The notes under the pieces were generated by a model. It was not told the origin of the DNA. It was given only the letters and a program-made list of their open reading frames with translations, and made no database searches. Both the position numbers and the translations under genes were made by a program. 64,000 nt of DNA from Trichoplax sp. H2 (taxonomy: Eukaryota; Placozoa; Uniplacotomia; Trichoplacea), in the NCBI GenBank assembly GCA_003344405.1, contig NOWV01000035.1:372001-436000 (forward strand), in the 5' to 3' direction. This document shows, piece by piece, positions 51,001 to 63,004 of this stretch (position 1 is its first letter; each line of letters begins with the position of its first letter).

Positions 51001-54000
51001 CTTGCCCATCTATAATATCATGACTAAGTGATTGATATCGCAATTAATGAAATAGATTGTGCTTGATACACCATTAACTTGCAAAATAATACTTTAATGT
51101 ACCTCTACTTTCTGAATCTCTGTAAATAATCAATATGATATCATCTTTTCACACTAGTTAACTTTGATGCTTTGGATTATTTGTCCAAATACTCGGTTCT
51201 AAGGTAAATAAGATTTTATAATGTCATGTCCAGTTGTTATTGTAATCGGTTCATCATAGCCTATATTAAAATTGGTTTATGCTGTGTACGCGTACTATTA
51301 TATCATCATAATATTTTACCAATCGCAATTAACCTATTGTATCTATTCCTTTACACAGCAAAGACAAAATTATTCAGTACAGCAGTGTCTACAATAAAAT
51401 TATTCAAGATGATAAGGTATGATATCTAAAGCAAGAATAGCGTAAAGCAACGACTTTCATTTGAATCTATTTAAATTGTTTCTTAGGTCAGATATCTTTA
51501 CTATCGAAGCAGATTTCAGTTTTATCTTTATCAAGAAAATTATATTATAAATTCAGTCTCCATCCCATTTAAAATTTAAATTTTACAGTTAATTTTCAAC
51601 TCTATGACTTGGTTGCAGTTCTAATACTTAGTTTTACTCTAGAATTAAGTTATGATATTTTATACTTAATATTTTGACAAAATATTGCCGTTATCGTTAT
51701 TGTAATTCTTTACCGGTATATTGTAAGTATACAACAACGCTTTATAAAACAATAGTCTGTTTATTAAATATATGGGTATGATTTTTTTAATGATGACAAG
51801 GAGGATCAAGGAGAGAAAATGAAAACTATAGAAGAACCTGAAGTAGAAGAAGACGATACTATGGAAAAAAATGGAAAAGTAGTTGATAATGATGAAGAGA
51901 AATCTTCTCCAGTCATCACTAGCTCACCTCAAAAATCACCAAAAAAAACAGTATCGGCAATGCCAACCAGGGTAAATAAATTAATATATTCATTGAGAGT
52001 TTTTATTTCTATATTAATTTAATAACAAATTAAGAAGTACCATATCAACTAGGGTAGATACATCAATGTATTCCTTGCTTCTTGAGAGTTTTATAAGTGC
52101 TTCGAATAATTTGATAATATTACTTTAATCATATTATTATTGTATGCCTAAAAGTATTATATTGTAACTAGAATTAGTAATGTTATAGCAGAATGTCAAA
52201 TACGTCAATTATAATTCACAACCAAGACTGAAATATGATTGCAAATTTATAGCTACACTTAGGCCTTACCGGTAGTGAAATTCGTGGAATGACACCGGCA
52301 CAATTATTAGATCGATTGGATCCTGAAGGAACCATGGCTGCTTTAAATCAACAGCCGCAATTAACTATTACAGGCCGTCATGCTGTAACCAAAGGTAGCT
52401 TACAAGAAAGGGAATTACTACTAGATAAACTACGACAAGTCATGTCGACAAATGTATCGCCAGCATCATCCAACGATAGCGATTTAAGCATTGGTGAAAT
52501 TGAAGGCATGTTATCAGCTATACCAAGAACAGATTCAAAGTCTATCCAATTTCGTAATAATATGAAAGAAGTTCGAGATTTATTGCACAAGACAAGGGGT
52601 GATCTATCGGTACTTAATGATGCTGACTTTAAATCAGCGGCTAGCATTCTCAGTTCGTCTGGCCGAGATCATCATTTATCGAATGTATCACCGTCTAATA
52701 AAGTCGATTCGACAACTACAACGCCATTAGCATCGAGAGGTGCAGGTGGTATGGCCATGGATGGCGAAAGTGCACATTTAAGATTACCAATTATCGAAGA
52801 GCCAGATGAAGCTGCCAGACCAGATTTTTTGCAACATCGTAGTCAGCCTAATAGTGCATCAGATGGTCCGACTAAAATTTTGCGGCAACACTCCAATTAT
52901 ATCTCAGAATTTGACCAGAGAGAATCTTATCAACCAAGAAGGAGAGCAATGACCGAAGCACGCCATGTTTCCACAGCAGGTAGCGCTGGTGGCAGAAAAG
53001 AAAGTAAATATCTTACATCACATTCGCGAGGGAGAGGACGCGATGGAAAGGTTTGCTAGACAACAAATGTTGTTTTCATCTATTAATGAATACTATCAAC
53101 TACCTAGTACGGTATACCATCAATTCGTCGATTTTTGATAAAATTTAATTCTATTATTATTGATTGCTTTTGCTTTTTTGGTATAGTTCCACAAATCATT
53201 GACATTAAAACAACTTGGTTCAGCTCTCAAGACTGTCAATCGAAATTTAATTTCAGAGAAAGAAATCGATTTTGTCAAACAGGTTTGCCATATAATTCAA
53301 CATTCCTTCTAGTGAAATTAAAGAGTAGAATGTTGATATAAATCCTAATACTAGATTAAATACTAATAAATAATAACCTACAATTAGAACAATTCCCTTC
53401 ATATAGTTCATTGATGACCATATAAATTTGCTTTAAAAATGGGTTTTGTCGACAACGAGTATTTAAAATACTGCAGTAGGAGATAATAGATCTAAAATAG
53501 AGTTAGTGAACATAAATTAATCAATTAATTTTAATCTTATTAGATCCTTGATCTACCTGGCCGGAAAAAGTTGAACTTTAAATTGTTCACCTTAGTAGCA
53601 GCATTGTCAGAGAAAGTTGTAGCTTTGGAGTAAGTCTATTTATCAACCAATATAGCTGTATTTCTGTCAGGAAATTTTCTGACTGCTGTAGCGATTTGTA
53701 ATTACAATAAATTAATCTATGTTATTCTTGATCTATTAGTGGTGTTGTTAAAAATATGATTAACAAGCTAACCTTTGATGCCCTGGATGTCAAGCTACAA
53801 AAGTGCAAAGTGAGTATTAAAGGAGTGATGGAGATTAACGCTATTAGATTATGATTAGATAATAGGTCCAAAATTAAAAACCGGATAGTGTATTTGATGT
53901 ATAAATAAGACTGCAAAGGCTTTGATATAGAGTAATAATTATAATTGAATTATCCTGTTTTCGTTTTAAAACATAGATGAAAATAATTTCTACCTTATCA

Positions 54001-54534
54001 TGATCAAGTTAATTTAGCTCAGTGATTCAAGTAGCATGCAATTGACTTAAATAATTAAATTTATCAAGATTAGACTATTCTAAGTCAAATATTGTATATT
54101 AATTTTTAATCTATTTTTTGTTGTAGGAATTATTCTATTTACTGGACGAAGATAATTTTAATAGACCATCGGGTGTTGTTACTTTGGATAATTTAGCTAT
54201 TGAGCTTGCTGCTGGTGGCTTATCCCATGATCAAGTCAGATTGGTAAAATTCTCAATATTCACTTAATTTTATTGACAGACGTCATCAATTTTTATTTAG
54301 CTAAGTTTTATAACAGTAATGTTAATTTATACTAATTAACTGATAGGATATAAATCGATTCTTTACTTCCATTAGGTTCGCAAACAATTTGATAAAAACA
54401 ACGTTGGAACCGTTGAATTTATAGACTACTTAACCTATATTCCTTTATTTATGGAAATACATAGCCATATTATTAGTGAACCGCTTAAAGAAACACAAAA
54501 AACTCAAACTACTGTTCCACTAGAGAAAGTTTAA
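42018..54534 (+). CDS. Giant low-complexity protein with EF-hand-like C-terminus (about 1,940 residues)
   Basis: I do not recognise the family. Twenty-four exons join with consistent phase: 42018-42380, 43695-43744, 44010-44097, 44449-44615, 44728-44885, 44987-45462, 45949-47047, 47188-47343, 47555-47848, 48274-48330, 48639-48695, 48821-49378, 49465-49697, 49808-50167, 50623-50735, 50839-50954, 51158-51203, 51386-51416, 51801-51971, 52253-53050, 53544-53629, 53740-53809, 54127-54243, 54376-54534 (TAA). There is no signal peptide or membrane helix. Residues 1-430 are basic and Pro-rich (PWPAPVWPKVKKKP). Polyglutamate runs lie near 590 and 1025. Most of the middle is charged and Ser-rich. From about residue 1798 the protein looks folded (ILDLPGRKKLNFKLFTLVAA). 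Two EF-hand-like helix-loop-helix units follow: a long non-canonical loop (DEDNFNRPSGVVTLDN), then DKNNVGTVEFID, which has Asp at positions 1 and 12. A cytoskeletal or ciliary calcium-responsive scaffold is a guess only. Intron 1 contains a 232-bp duplication. Confidence 0.85.
42747..43170. repeat. Tandem duplication, 232-bp unit, in intron 1 of the giant gene
   Basis: Copies start with tactctccttctacctt at 42747 and 42979. They share blocks such as gagtaatatat, accatctattttcgatttat and cttagtagacta. Divergence is moderate, with several indels. The pair lies in the 1.3-kb first intron and has no open frame. Confidence 0.85.
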
Positions 54535-56761
54535 TATATGTATATATTGATTACTAAATTTAAAATTCAATGGTTACTATAAGTTTTGGTAGAAGACTGG
54601 CTTGCATTAATTTAAAATCTAATATAAGACAGCCCTATTTCGACGCATCTCTATCAATATGAGATTCTAAAGGAACAAAAACTAGTATTATACCTTTAAT
54701 CCGGATGTTATAAAGCTATTCTTTCTATCTATATACGTTTATAATCCAATAATTTGTTTGTAAGCAGTAAAGTGACAATTATTTTCTTCATATAAATTGT
54801 AATTTTTCCTAATCAGAGCTTTTAGCCCTATTAACTTATTATAATGATAGTAAACCATTATGAAACTATTTAACGCAATTCCTAAATAACGTCATGCCGT
54901 ATCTACTAATAACGATGAAGATAAGTATAAAAAGATACTCACAACTAATAACTATGGTAAAGTGGGCATATGTACGGCAGACTGTCAAGAATAATCTATT
55001 CATAGAATATTTAGCATCGATTGTTGACGTGATAATGGCGTTCTGTAATTGAATATGATACTGTATCAGAAGTAAGGTAAATTATACCGACAAACTAAAT
55101 TTATATATTTACACCATATGCTATCTATTTCTACTTTGTGGATTTTAATTTTATACTTCATGATACTACAAATGAATTAAAGTCTATACGAATTAAATGG
55201 CAGTTTCTTAAGTTAACCTCTTGTATGTATTGTGAAGAACATTGGCTAGTCCTGTTATTATCTCAACTAAACTTTGCAAAAATGGCGATTATAATTACAC
55301 ATTATGTATAAGATATCATCTATGAGGTTTGAACTAGATAGTGCCGTTACGGCCATTCCTAAGAATGGCCGTAACGGTGATATTTATTACTGTTTGAATA
55401 AGGTTTCAGTAGCAAGGGCTAGCACAGTTACAGTAACTGTTCGTAGAACTGATTTTTGTGATGATTTTAGCAGTGATTATGAATGAAGTTAGGCGATATC
55501 CTATGACGATGATTTTGATCATCAACAATGTTAGATCACATTTATTATCATCGAAACTTGTAGCTTTTATGAATTTTATACATTCTAAATCAAAGCAGCA
55601 GTTAATTGTCCCTGAGATATACGTATTTATCATGAGTAAAGACAATTGGAACATTTAGCTTGGATAAAAAATTAACTACGATTACCATAAATTAAGATGC
55701 ACGATGTGACATACCGGCGATTTTTGCTTTACTATTTCTAATTTAGGATATGCGATATCTGTTCGTATCGATGATTTGTATTATCAATAACTATCATCAC
55801 AATATTCGTGACAACCTTAGCTATGGCTATCGTAAATTATATATCATAGCCGTTCTTGAGCCGTAAATACGGTACACCTATAATTTTGATTAAAACCAAG
55901 AAAATTTTCACTGTTACTGACATTGTAGTATTGATGGATGTTCTTAAAGAGTAAATACAGTAATAGCGTTATCTGTAAGAATTTTTACTGTATCCACTAA
56001 CACGATGAAGGAAGAAACTAATAAGGATACCTTACACATCTAAGGCTTAAAGAAATGGAGACAATGAAGATTTATTTTGATATTGCTCAGAGCTGAAATT
56101 TTTCAAAGGGATTTATAAATATATCGATAACTTCAAACAACAATAAACTTGACAATATTTTGAAAGTAATCCTTACATCAAAAATCTTACTTTATAAGTT
56201 GCAGCATAAACGGTAGTTCTATTTTCAACTACTTATGTTGTTTCACAAAGTTTATACTTTAATAGCCGGTAAGCTATTGTGAATATACCAGGACGCAAAG
56301 AAGATATTTGAGTAATCTTTTAAACATAAACTGTACTTATAATTTTTAAGCCGATACTCTTGCACCAAATATGGGGTTAACCAATGGTGTCAAAAAGATA
56401 TGGAGGATACAACACACATACTGTATAATACAATACTTTCTTGTACTACGATAGCGCAGCATGATATTATTATCTACATTAGTTGATCACAAAAATAAAC
56501 ATATACCATTATACTGCAGTAATAGCATTTAAGATTTGAAAATTGCAATAGCGACGTGGGGTAAGTATCAATCGCATTATAGTAAATTTGAAATGTTGCA
56601 ATTTTAAAATATTTCAAATTATGTAAAACAATAATACTGATATAGACGCATTGCGTGGATAGTATATAATTTTGCTCATCAATAACAGTTTCACTGTATT
56701 TTTTACATAAAATTTGCACTGAATAAAAATGGCTACAGGCATTCGTGATACGATGGGATTA
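54535..56761. other. Intergenic spacer between the convergent giant gene and E2F
   Basis: No gene was found. The two flanking genes converge here, so both 3' UTRs lie inside. A perfect 15-bp-arm palindrome at 55344-55377 is the most notable element (listed separately). Short open frames at 55304-55486 and 55458-55658 are unsupported. Confidence 0.5.
55344..55377. repeat. Perfect inverted repeat, 15-bp arms and 4-base loop
   Basis: CCGTTACGGCCATTC is followed by CTAA and then its exact reverse complement. The arms are much GC-richer than the flanking DNA, so the hairpin would be stable in RNA or extruded DNA. It lies in the spacer between two convergent genes. It could be a transcription-end element, a very small foldback element or chance. 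Confidence 0.9.
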
Positions 56762-58680
56762 TTATAAGCTACCAACAATATCACCACAATCAAATAGATC
56801 CGCAATACCCTCATTTTCACTAAGTGAGTACAAATAGTCACTAGCGCGGGTTGTAAATTCGTTTGGATGGTCAAGTGTACAGAAAGACAAATCAGATTGG
56901 TAATTATTTATTTCTGATTCATATAGACACCTGCTCAAGCCATGGTTATTAACATCTAATTGATCACATAAGTTAGGATTATTGCCATAACTAGTAAGAG
57001 GAGGTGCTGTTATACTTCCATGTAAAGTTGGTGGAATTCCCATACTGATATTGTGCTCAGATGCTACCGATGTTAGCATTCTATCTTTAGATATTGCATC
57101 CGTGTTGGCACCATAGTCGTAGTAATCCATATCATGATTACTACTACTTTGATTGCTGTCCGATACTAAAGCTGACGAATCATTGCTGTCATCACTTGAT
57201 GTCAGAAATTCAAACGCATCAGAAAAGGCTGTAAGATGATCATTAGATTGATTGTATTGTTGGCCTACTTCGCCACAGCTTTGGCTACCATCTGAGCATA
57301 AGTATACATCAATAGGTGCAGTATTACTTTTTAACCAGACTTGTCTATCCTATTAATTGTATATAGAAGAAAGAATCATTTTGTTAATTGTACAATGTAA
57401 AGGAAAATACACCACTGGTATATTTAAAATTAACTATTATTGCACTTTACTGATAAACCGTTACAAGTATAATTAATACCTCTGTTGTTTCTAATAGAGT
57501 ATCCTTGGATGCTTTTATCGCAATAATAGTTTGATTACTAAAATCCTTGATGCTTGTGATGTCATTGTAAGTAACATATGCATACCTTTATAAAATAAAT
57601 TGAGGTACGCCATTAGATTAATTCATAGTTCAATTGAAGTCAGCTTTTGAGGTAGTTGATAAATAATAACTTAATACAGTAGATCATTAAGGGTGCACTT
57701 ACTTTAACGCTTCATCAGATATTTTACAAGCTTTATTTTCTTCTTCTAGTTTAGCAATCATGGAATCTAATGTTTTCTCGTCTTCACGTAATTTTTTAAT
57801 CTGACATCGGAAATCGTCTGCTGTGTGAAGATTTTTTAAACCAGTCTCATTAGCAGAGTTTGCAGGAATGTTGATTTTACCACATTTCCATGACTGAAAT
57901 CCCCTACAATAAATAGTAACGGTAATTTCATTTTAACGTTTTATCTTAACCGTCAAGCCGAATGCGTTATGTCAAGACCTACTTCCATTGAACATTATTT
58001 TTGGATTTCTTTTCAATCAACCCTACTCCTTCCAAGACATTTGTTATGTCATAGATTCGACGTTTCTGTACAGTTAAATTATCAGCGGCATTATTAAGAT
58101 TGAGAACGCCATCTCGAGCTTCCCGCAGTAAGACTACGAATTTTTTAGTTAACAATCCCAGTGAAGTATCATAACGTTTGCTTTCACTTGGTGGAGTAGT
58201 GGTTTTCACAGGTGCAGCTAATATGACGGATTAGAAAAGAAATTAATTAAGGGTATGTACGTACTTAACATTGAATCAGTTCATTCTTTGTCATTTACTC
58301 TACATCTACTGAAGAGAATCTTTAATCAGCTAGTCGATACGCAAGATCGAGAGCGTCGACCAGGTTAAACATGATCTTCCTACTACTAATACATTGTCTA
58401 CAATGACTAGACCGATTACGTTGTACATATGTATAGGCAAATAAATATATATCATGAATGAACATCTTGAGGCCGTCATTAAAGTATTACTATTGTACCG
58501 TACAGGACGGCCATGGTGAATACTACCGATAAACGAAACCAAAGCTTGCGTAGCGACTGTACCTTTCACAGTTGATGCTTTCCTGCCTCTCCTTCTACCT
58601 CGTCCGCTTGAGGTAGGAGTTTTAAAGACATTTTGATTGTTTTTGTTCAACGTCTGATCCATATCCAGTCTTCGTTTTGC
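56762..58680 (-). CDS. E2F: E2F transcription factor (E2F1-3-like, activator type)
   Basis: E2F proteins pair with DP proteins, bind cell-cycle promoters and are restrained by retinoblastoma proteins. Exons (minus): 58680-58563, 58217-57983, 57903-57703, 57585-57480, 57349-56762 (TAA), all phase-consistent. From the first ATG (58662) the product is 409 residues. The winged-helix DNA-binding domain is in exon 2 ([36 protein letters not shown]). A leucine-zipper-like dimerisation coil is in exon 3 ([20 protein letters not shown]). The marked box spans exons 4-5 ([21 protein letters not shown]). The C-terminal RB-binding motif [15 protein letters not shown] closely matches the mammalian one. Upstream of the ATG the first exon reads AKRRLD in frame after a good acceptor, matching the E2F1 cyclin-A-binding motif. 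A coding 5' exon may therefore exist, but I could not find one; a donor at about 58842 would give RP-AKRRLD but has a stop close upstream. Confidence 0.96.
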
Positions 58681-59051
58681 CTAAAATATAGCAGTCAGTT
58701 ATACCATTTACTGATGATCATATAAATTCGTAAGTTTGTATTAATATTTATGTTATAATCGATTGTTTTCTTTCTATCCAATAAAATATTTACTCTTGGT
58801 TCGAGTCGTGAAGATCGACCATTGGATTCGTGCTACATAACTTACAGGACGAATTTAGATATAAAAACGTACTACTGTATACTGTATGGAAGGAACTGCT
58901 GTTTATCATTGCAAGGTCATATTGCAGTGAACGATCTCGTGCACATGATGAAAGAATTCGACATTATGATGAGTAGAAAAATTTCTAGGACACCAACACC
59001 AATGGTGTAGGGGAAATTGACCCGGTAAAATTTGCTATGATACTTGTGCTG

Positions 59052-59287
59052 AACGTATTTAGAGTTAGCCATTTCTAGAGTACGATCGATACCAAATACT
59101 CTGCTAGTACAAGTTTAGCAAGGGACCGTATAGTATTGCAAATGAATTCATTACATGAAGTAGATTCTTAACGTATTTAGAGTTAGCCATTTCTGGAGTA
59201 CGATCGATACCAAATACTCTGTTAGTACAAGTTTAGCAAGAGACCGTACAGTATTGCAAATAAATTAATTACATGAAGTGGATTGTG
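59052..59287. repeat. Tandem duplication, 118-bp unit, about 95% identical
   Basis: Copies start with aacgtatttagagttagcca at 59052 and 59170 and match almost throughout, including gagtacgatcgataccaaat and agtacaagtttagcaag. Only a handful of substitutions separate them, so this is the youngest-looking duplication in the window. It lies a few hundred bases upstream of the E2F gene. Confidence 0.9.
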
Positions 59288-59857
59288 TAGGGCTAATTTA
59301 TATAATCTACCATCGTAATGATAAGCTCATGCTATATCCTTTCCCTCTAGGGCTACTAACAAGAATGTCTTAGGAATTGTTCTACGTGCACGTGGAATTT
59401 TATCTATCGATATTTTTAGTTGCTTTTAACCTTAACTCAAGATCCTTTCAATCGCTACAGTGTTCTACAAGATCTGCGGCATTACTACTTCTTTGTTATA
59501 CGAATTCTGTATCTTTTAGGCCATTGATACTCTCTTCATCACCATCTGGTCAGTCAATTAAGCTACAGCCTATTGATTATGGGGCAGGCTGATTCCGACA
59601 ATACCGTACTATCTATTGATGATCATTTTTTGGAGCATTGCCGGCAGGTAGATAGCACAATTGTGCACATCAGTAGTTGCCGATGTTTTCCTAAGTTAAA
59701 GTATAAAGTTGTACTCACTTCATCACGCCTAGTGACTGGTGATGGAAAGGATCAACACGGAAACTGCCGTACGAATCGTGTTCTATTGGTGATGTTTTTT
59801 TTTTCAGTTTTTGTCTAGGATACTGGAAGGCAATATCACTTATGCAATCGCTTGCTG

Positions 59858-60600
59858 TATCATACGTATGATGATGGTGATGAGGGGATTATTAGATAGT
59901 TTATTGTATTGGATAATGGATACATTCAAGTCATTGTATATCAATTGGCGATATTCAATCTTGGATGGTGGTCTTGTTACAGCTTCTTTTAACCTTGTTA
60001 ATTATTTGGAGAGAGAGATTGGTATGGAGTTGATTATTATTATTATACCGTTTTAAGTGTGCATGCTATTGATGAGTCAAGCCGAGTCTACAGTAGATTA
60101 AGGGCTGGTAGACTTAGCAGTGGGTATCATCAAAGTTTACGACAGATCGATCATTGATTATTCATTAATTTGGATCATCATTGAAGGACAACAAGCCCCC
60201 CAAATTAGCTCTTGTGCTCTCAGCGACAAGATGATTACTCTACGTATTGGATGATGAAACATCATCTTTACCTTGATTTGCATGAGTAATTCCTGTTGGC
60301 GAGCAGGATCATCTTTCGATTTCTTAGACTAAAAGTAACCCAACAAGTCGATTAATAAACAGTAACAACAACGTCAATTGTAGATGCAATGGACTGATGG
60401 AAGACTTCTTTTTCGCTAGCAATCAACATCGACAGTATAGTATTCATGCCAATCAACTCTCCATCATATAGACTGTTGTATAAAGGTAGAAATAGAGAGT
60501 AATCCTACCAATTCCATGATGGTCCAACACTTGATTGGATTTTCCAGGTGGCCAAGGAGAAAGAGAAAATTTCTTCCACGCGTTGGAGGGCTTCGATTAC
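59858..60600 (-). pseudogene. Possible decayed coding sequence
   Basis: Several minus-strand stretches read as open, protein-like sequence in different frames: 60600-60520 (VIEALQRVEEIFSFSLATWK), 60505-60350 (LYDGELIGMNTILSMLIASE, then KEVFHQSIASTIDVVVTVY) and 59998-59858 (RLKEAVTRPPSKIEYRQLIY). Stops and frame changes separate them, with no clear splice sites. The less AT-rich composition makes chance open frames more likely, so this is weak. No family recognised. Confidence 0.25.
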
Positions 60601-61324
60601 GATGTTGGATAGACGTCACACCTGAAAGGTTGAATGGTCAAGCACGATGTGGAACGGATGTAGGAGAGACGACTGACACTTGTTGCAAGTGACCCACGAA
60701 ATTGTGCTTGAAGCTGGAATGAGATTGAATCCAATTTGGGCAGACACATATAGAATTTTGTGGCGCGAAATAGCCTTTCAGATTTCCCGCCACAATACCA
60801 AATTAGACAGAGCATGATCATCAGCGATGATCACGTGGGTGTTATCTACAAAGAATTTCGATCCATGCATTTGTTTTCGCATGGTGTTGTTATCAAACTC
60901 GGTTGGCGTCATTTCATCTGTACCACGTCATACAGTACCGTACGATCAACGCTGCAACTTTTCCATAGTGATGTTTTAATGACTTAGTACTGACTGTATC
61001 ATACAGTATAGTCTGTGTGGACCGCATGCGTAGTTGAGGCCAGAATACTGTATTTCCTTTAGTTTTGGACTTCTGCAGCTTTTATTAATTCGTTAAAAGA
61101 GTTAAAAGAGTCGATTTAGTATTTTTACCTTCAATTTATCATCTGTTGACGACAATCCCTATGCATGCAAGGCATGGATGATTTAATGGATACTTTTTTG
61201 CTCAACTTGATTTAATAGGACTAGTACTAATACAGTACATCAATTATGACGGTTTACATAAACGAAAGATTTTCTACATACAGAGTGATACAGTACTGTA
61301 CTTTTACTCGACGTTGAGTAATGG

Positions 61325-61396
61325 CATGGACTACTAAAAGAAGACCGACTGGTCCGGTCTTCTTTTCGTGGTCCGATCTTCTTTTAGTAGTCCATG
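61325..61396. repeat. Nested inverted repeat (foldback), 72 bp
   Basis: CATGGACTACTAAAAGAAGA at the left pairs with its reverse complement at the right end. An additional internal arm, GGTCCGGTCTTCTTTT, can also pair with the left arm. The element can therefore adopt two alternative hairpins sharing one strand. No target-site duplication or open frame was recognised. It could be a miniature foldback transposon or the source of a small hairpin RNA. Confidence 0.85.
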
Positions 61397-63004
61397 ATTA
61401 TGGCTATGGCAGTGCAATCACAATCATAGACTAGAAAAAAGTTCAAGTTTACAGTAGTAGTACAGGAGTGTGCGCTAGAGACCCCTTTTAAACTCTCTAC
61501 ATTAGTATGCGCCAGTCTGCTTTGCTTCAGACAGGCGGACTTTTCTGAACAATAAGGCCTTACTGTAAATAGCCAAAAAGAGCTACTTACGATCTTGCGT
61601 GTCTCCTTTCTAAATCGCTGGTACTAATTTCAATAACGTTGACGACCTTCTATACTTGTCTCCAAGCGGAACTTAGTAACAGATAATAAAGATTAAGCGT
61701 AATATTACTTAATTTAGAAATAATCAGTCAGTTTAAAATCGACCATTTGGATACTTGTTAAGTACAGTACAGTACTGTCATAACGAAGTGTTTGACACAA
61801 TATTTTGACGAGATGAATCCGAAAATGTCTGTCCATCCAAGAGTGATCAGTCCAAGTCTTCTTCTATAGTACTGCAGTTACACTAATGAATCAGCAAGAA
61901 GCGAACATTGAATAACGTGAACTTTTAAGACCTAATTAGCTAATTTACGGGTGCTGAACTCCATATCTCCATATCTAGGTATGCTATGTCTATGCTAAGG
62001 TGTAATCAACTCATTATGTGCTTAGTGATCAAGTTATCCAAGTGATATAATGTAACTATGTAATCCTACTTGTATCTAAACATAGCAGATACTAAATATC
62101 TTACATTGGGTTGCTGTCTTCTCTTGCTGCTATTCTCGAGCTGACAGTGCAAAAAGCAAATAAGGTAATGATGAGAATATTTTTACACTTTGAGTAACAC
62201 GAGTACATCGATGACACTGAAATGACTGAATTGGTATTTTCACCTTGACGTACAGTAAATAGTCTCGACAGCAGATAGCAATTCTAGTCCTTCCCAACAC
62301 TTCCTCCCTTAAAAACTCCCTGCTCTTATGCCATCGACGGTGGATTGTACGCGTATGTATCGGAGAGCGTCTGCAAAATCGACTGTAGGCCTTCGTAACA
62401 CTTGAAAGTTCTAACTAGAGAGGTTTTTCTCTATCATCATAGCATAGCTAACTGTACGTGGTCATAATTATGCTGTATTCTGTATCATTATTCGTCAATC
62501 CGTTCCGTAGTAGACTGTACCAATTGTAATCCTGTCCATAAATGATTAGAATTGACTTCATAAACTATCATTACTGTTTGTTACTATACAGTAAATCAGT
62601 AATCAGCGCACAGCAATATTTCAATGAACGATTAAACAACTACAACATAGCATGTAGATCTAAACCAGCTGAAAATGTAGCTGATATACGCGTATAGTTT
62701 AATTTCCCTGAATTTTAAGTTGCCTACGTCAACATAATAGTCACTAATCTAGATATTTCTACAAGTCTGGTATGATTTTTAAAGTGCATAATTTTATATG
62801 GCATTGATGCTATGCAAAGAAGGAACGGCGACTCACTCTGGTGTAGATGCACAGTAACAGATATTGTACAATGCACATCTTACGTACAGTCTACAAATTC
62901 GAACAACAACCCTAATAGCGTAATACAAAAACCAATAAAACATGACATTTCATCATTATTTTGCAGATTTAACAGTCATGATTGGCCATCATGGTCATAA
63001 AGTG

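Larger units (their letters stand above)
58681..63004. other. Intergenic interval with duplications, inverted repeat and possible decayed coding
   Basis: No intact gene could be supported. The interval looks less AT-rich than the flanking spacers, especially 59400-61000. It holds a 118-bp tandem duplication (59052-59287), a 72-bp nested inverted repeat (61325-61396), a possible decayed coding region (59858-60600, minus) and scattered TACAGTAC-type words. The E2F promoter and any 5' exon must lie at its left end. Confidence 0.5.

Noticed and set aside
52378-52647. 89-codon minus-strand frame
   Set aside because: Antisense of exon 20 of the giant gene, whose plus-strand frame is phase-consistent with its neighbours.
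53135-53341. 68-codon plus-strand frame between exons 20 and 21 of the giant gene
   Set aside because: Exons 20 and 21 already join in phase 0. Including this frame would not keep phase and no donor was seen.
59377-60056. Three overlapping plus-strand open frames of 71-81 codons
   Set aside because: Short, in different frames, partly without ATG starts, with no motif; explained by the less AT-rich composition.
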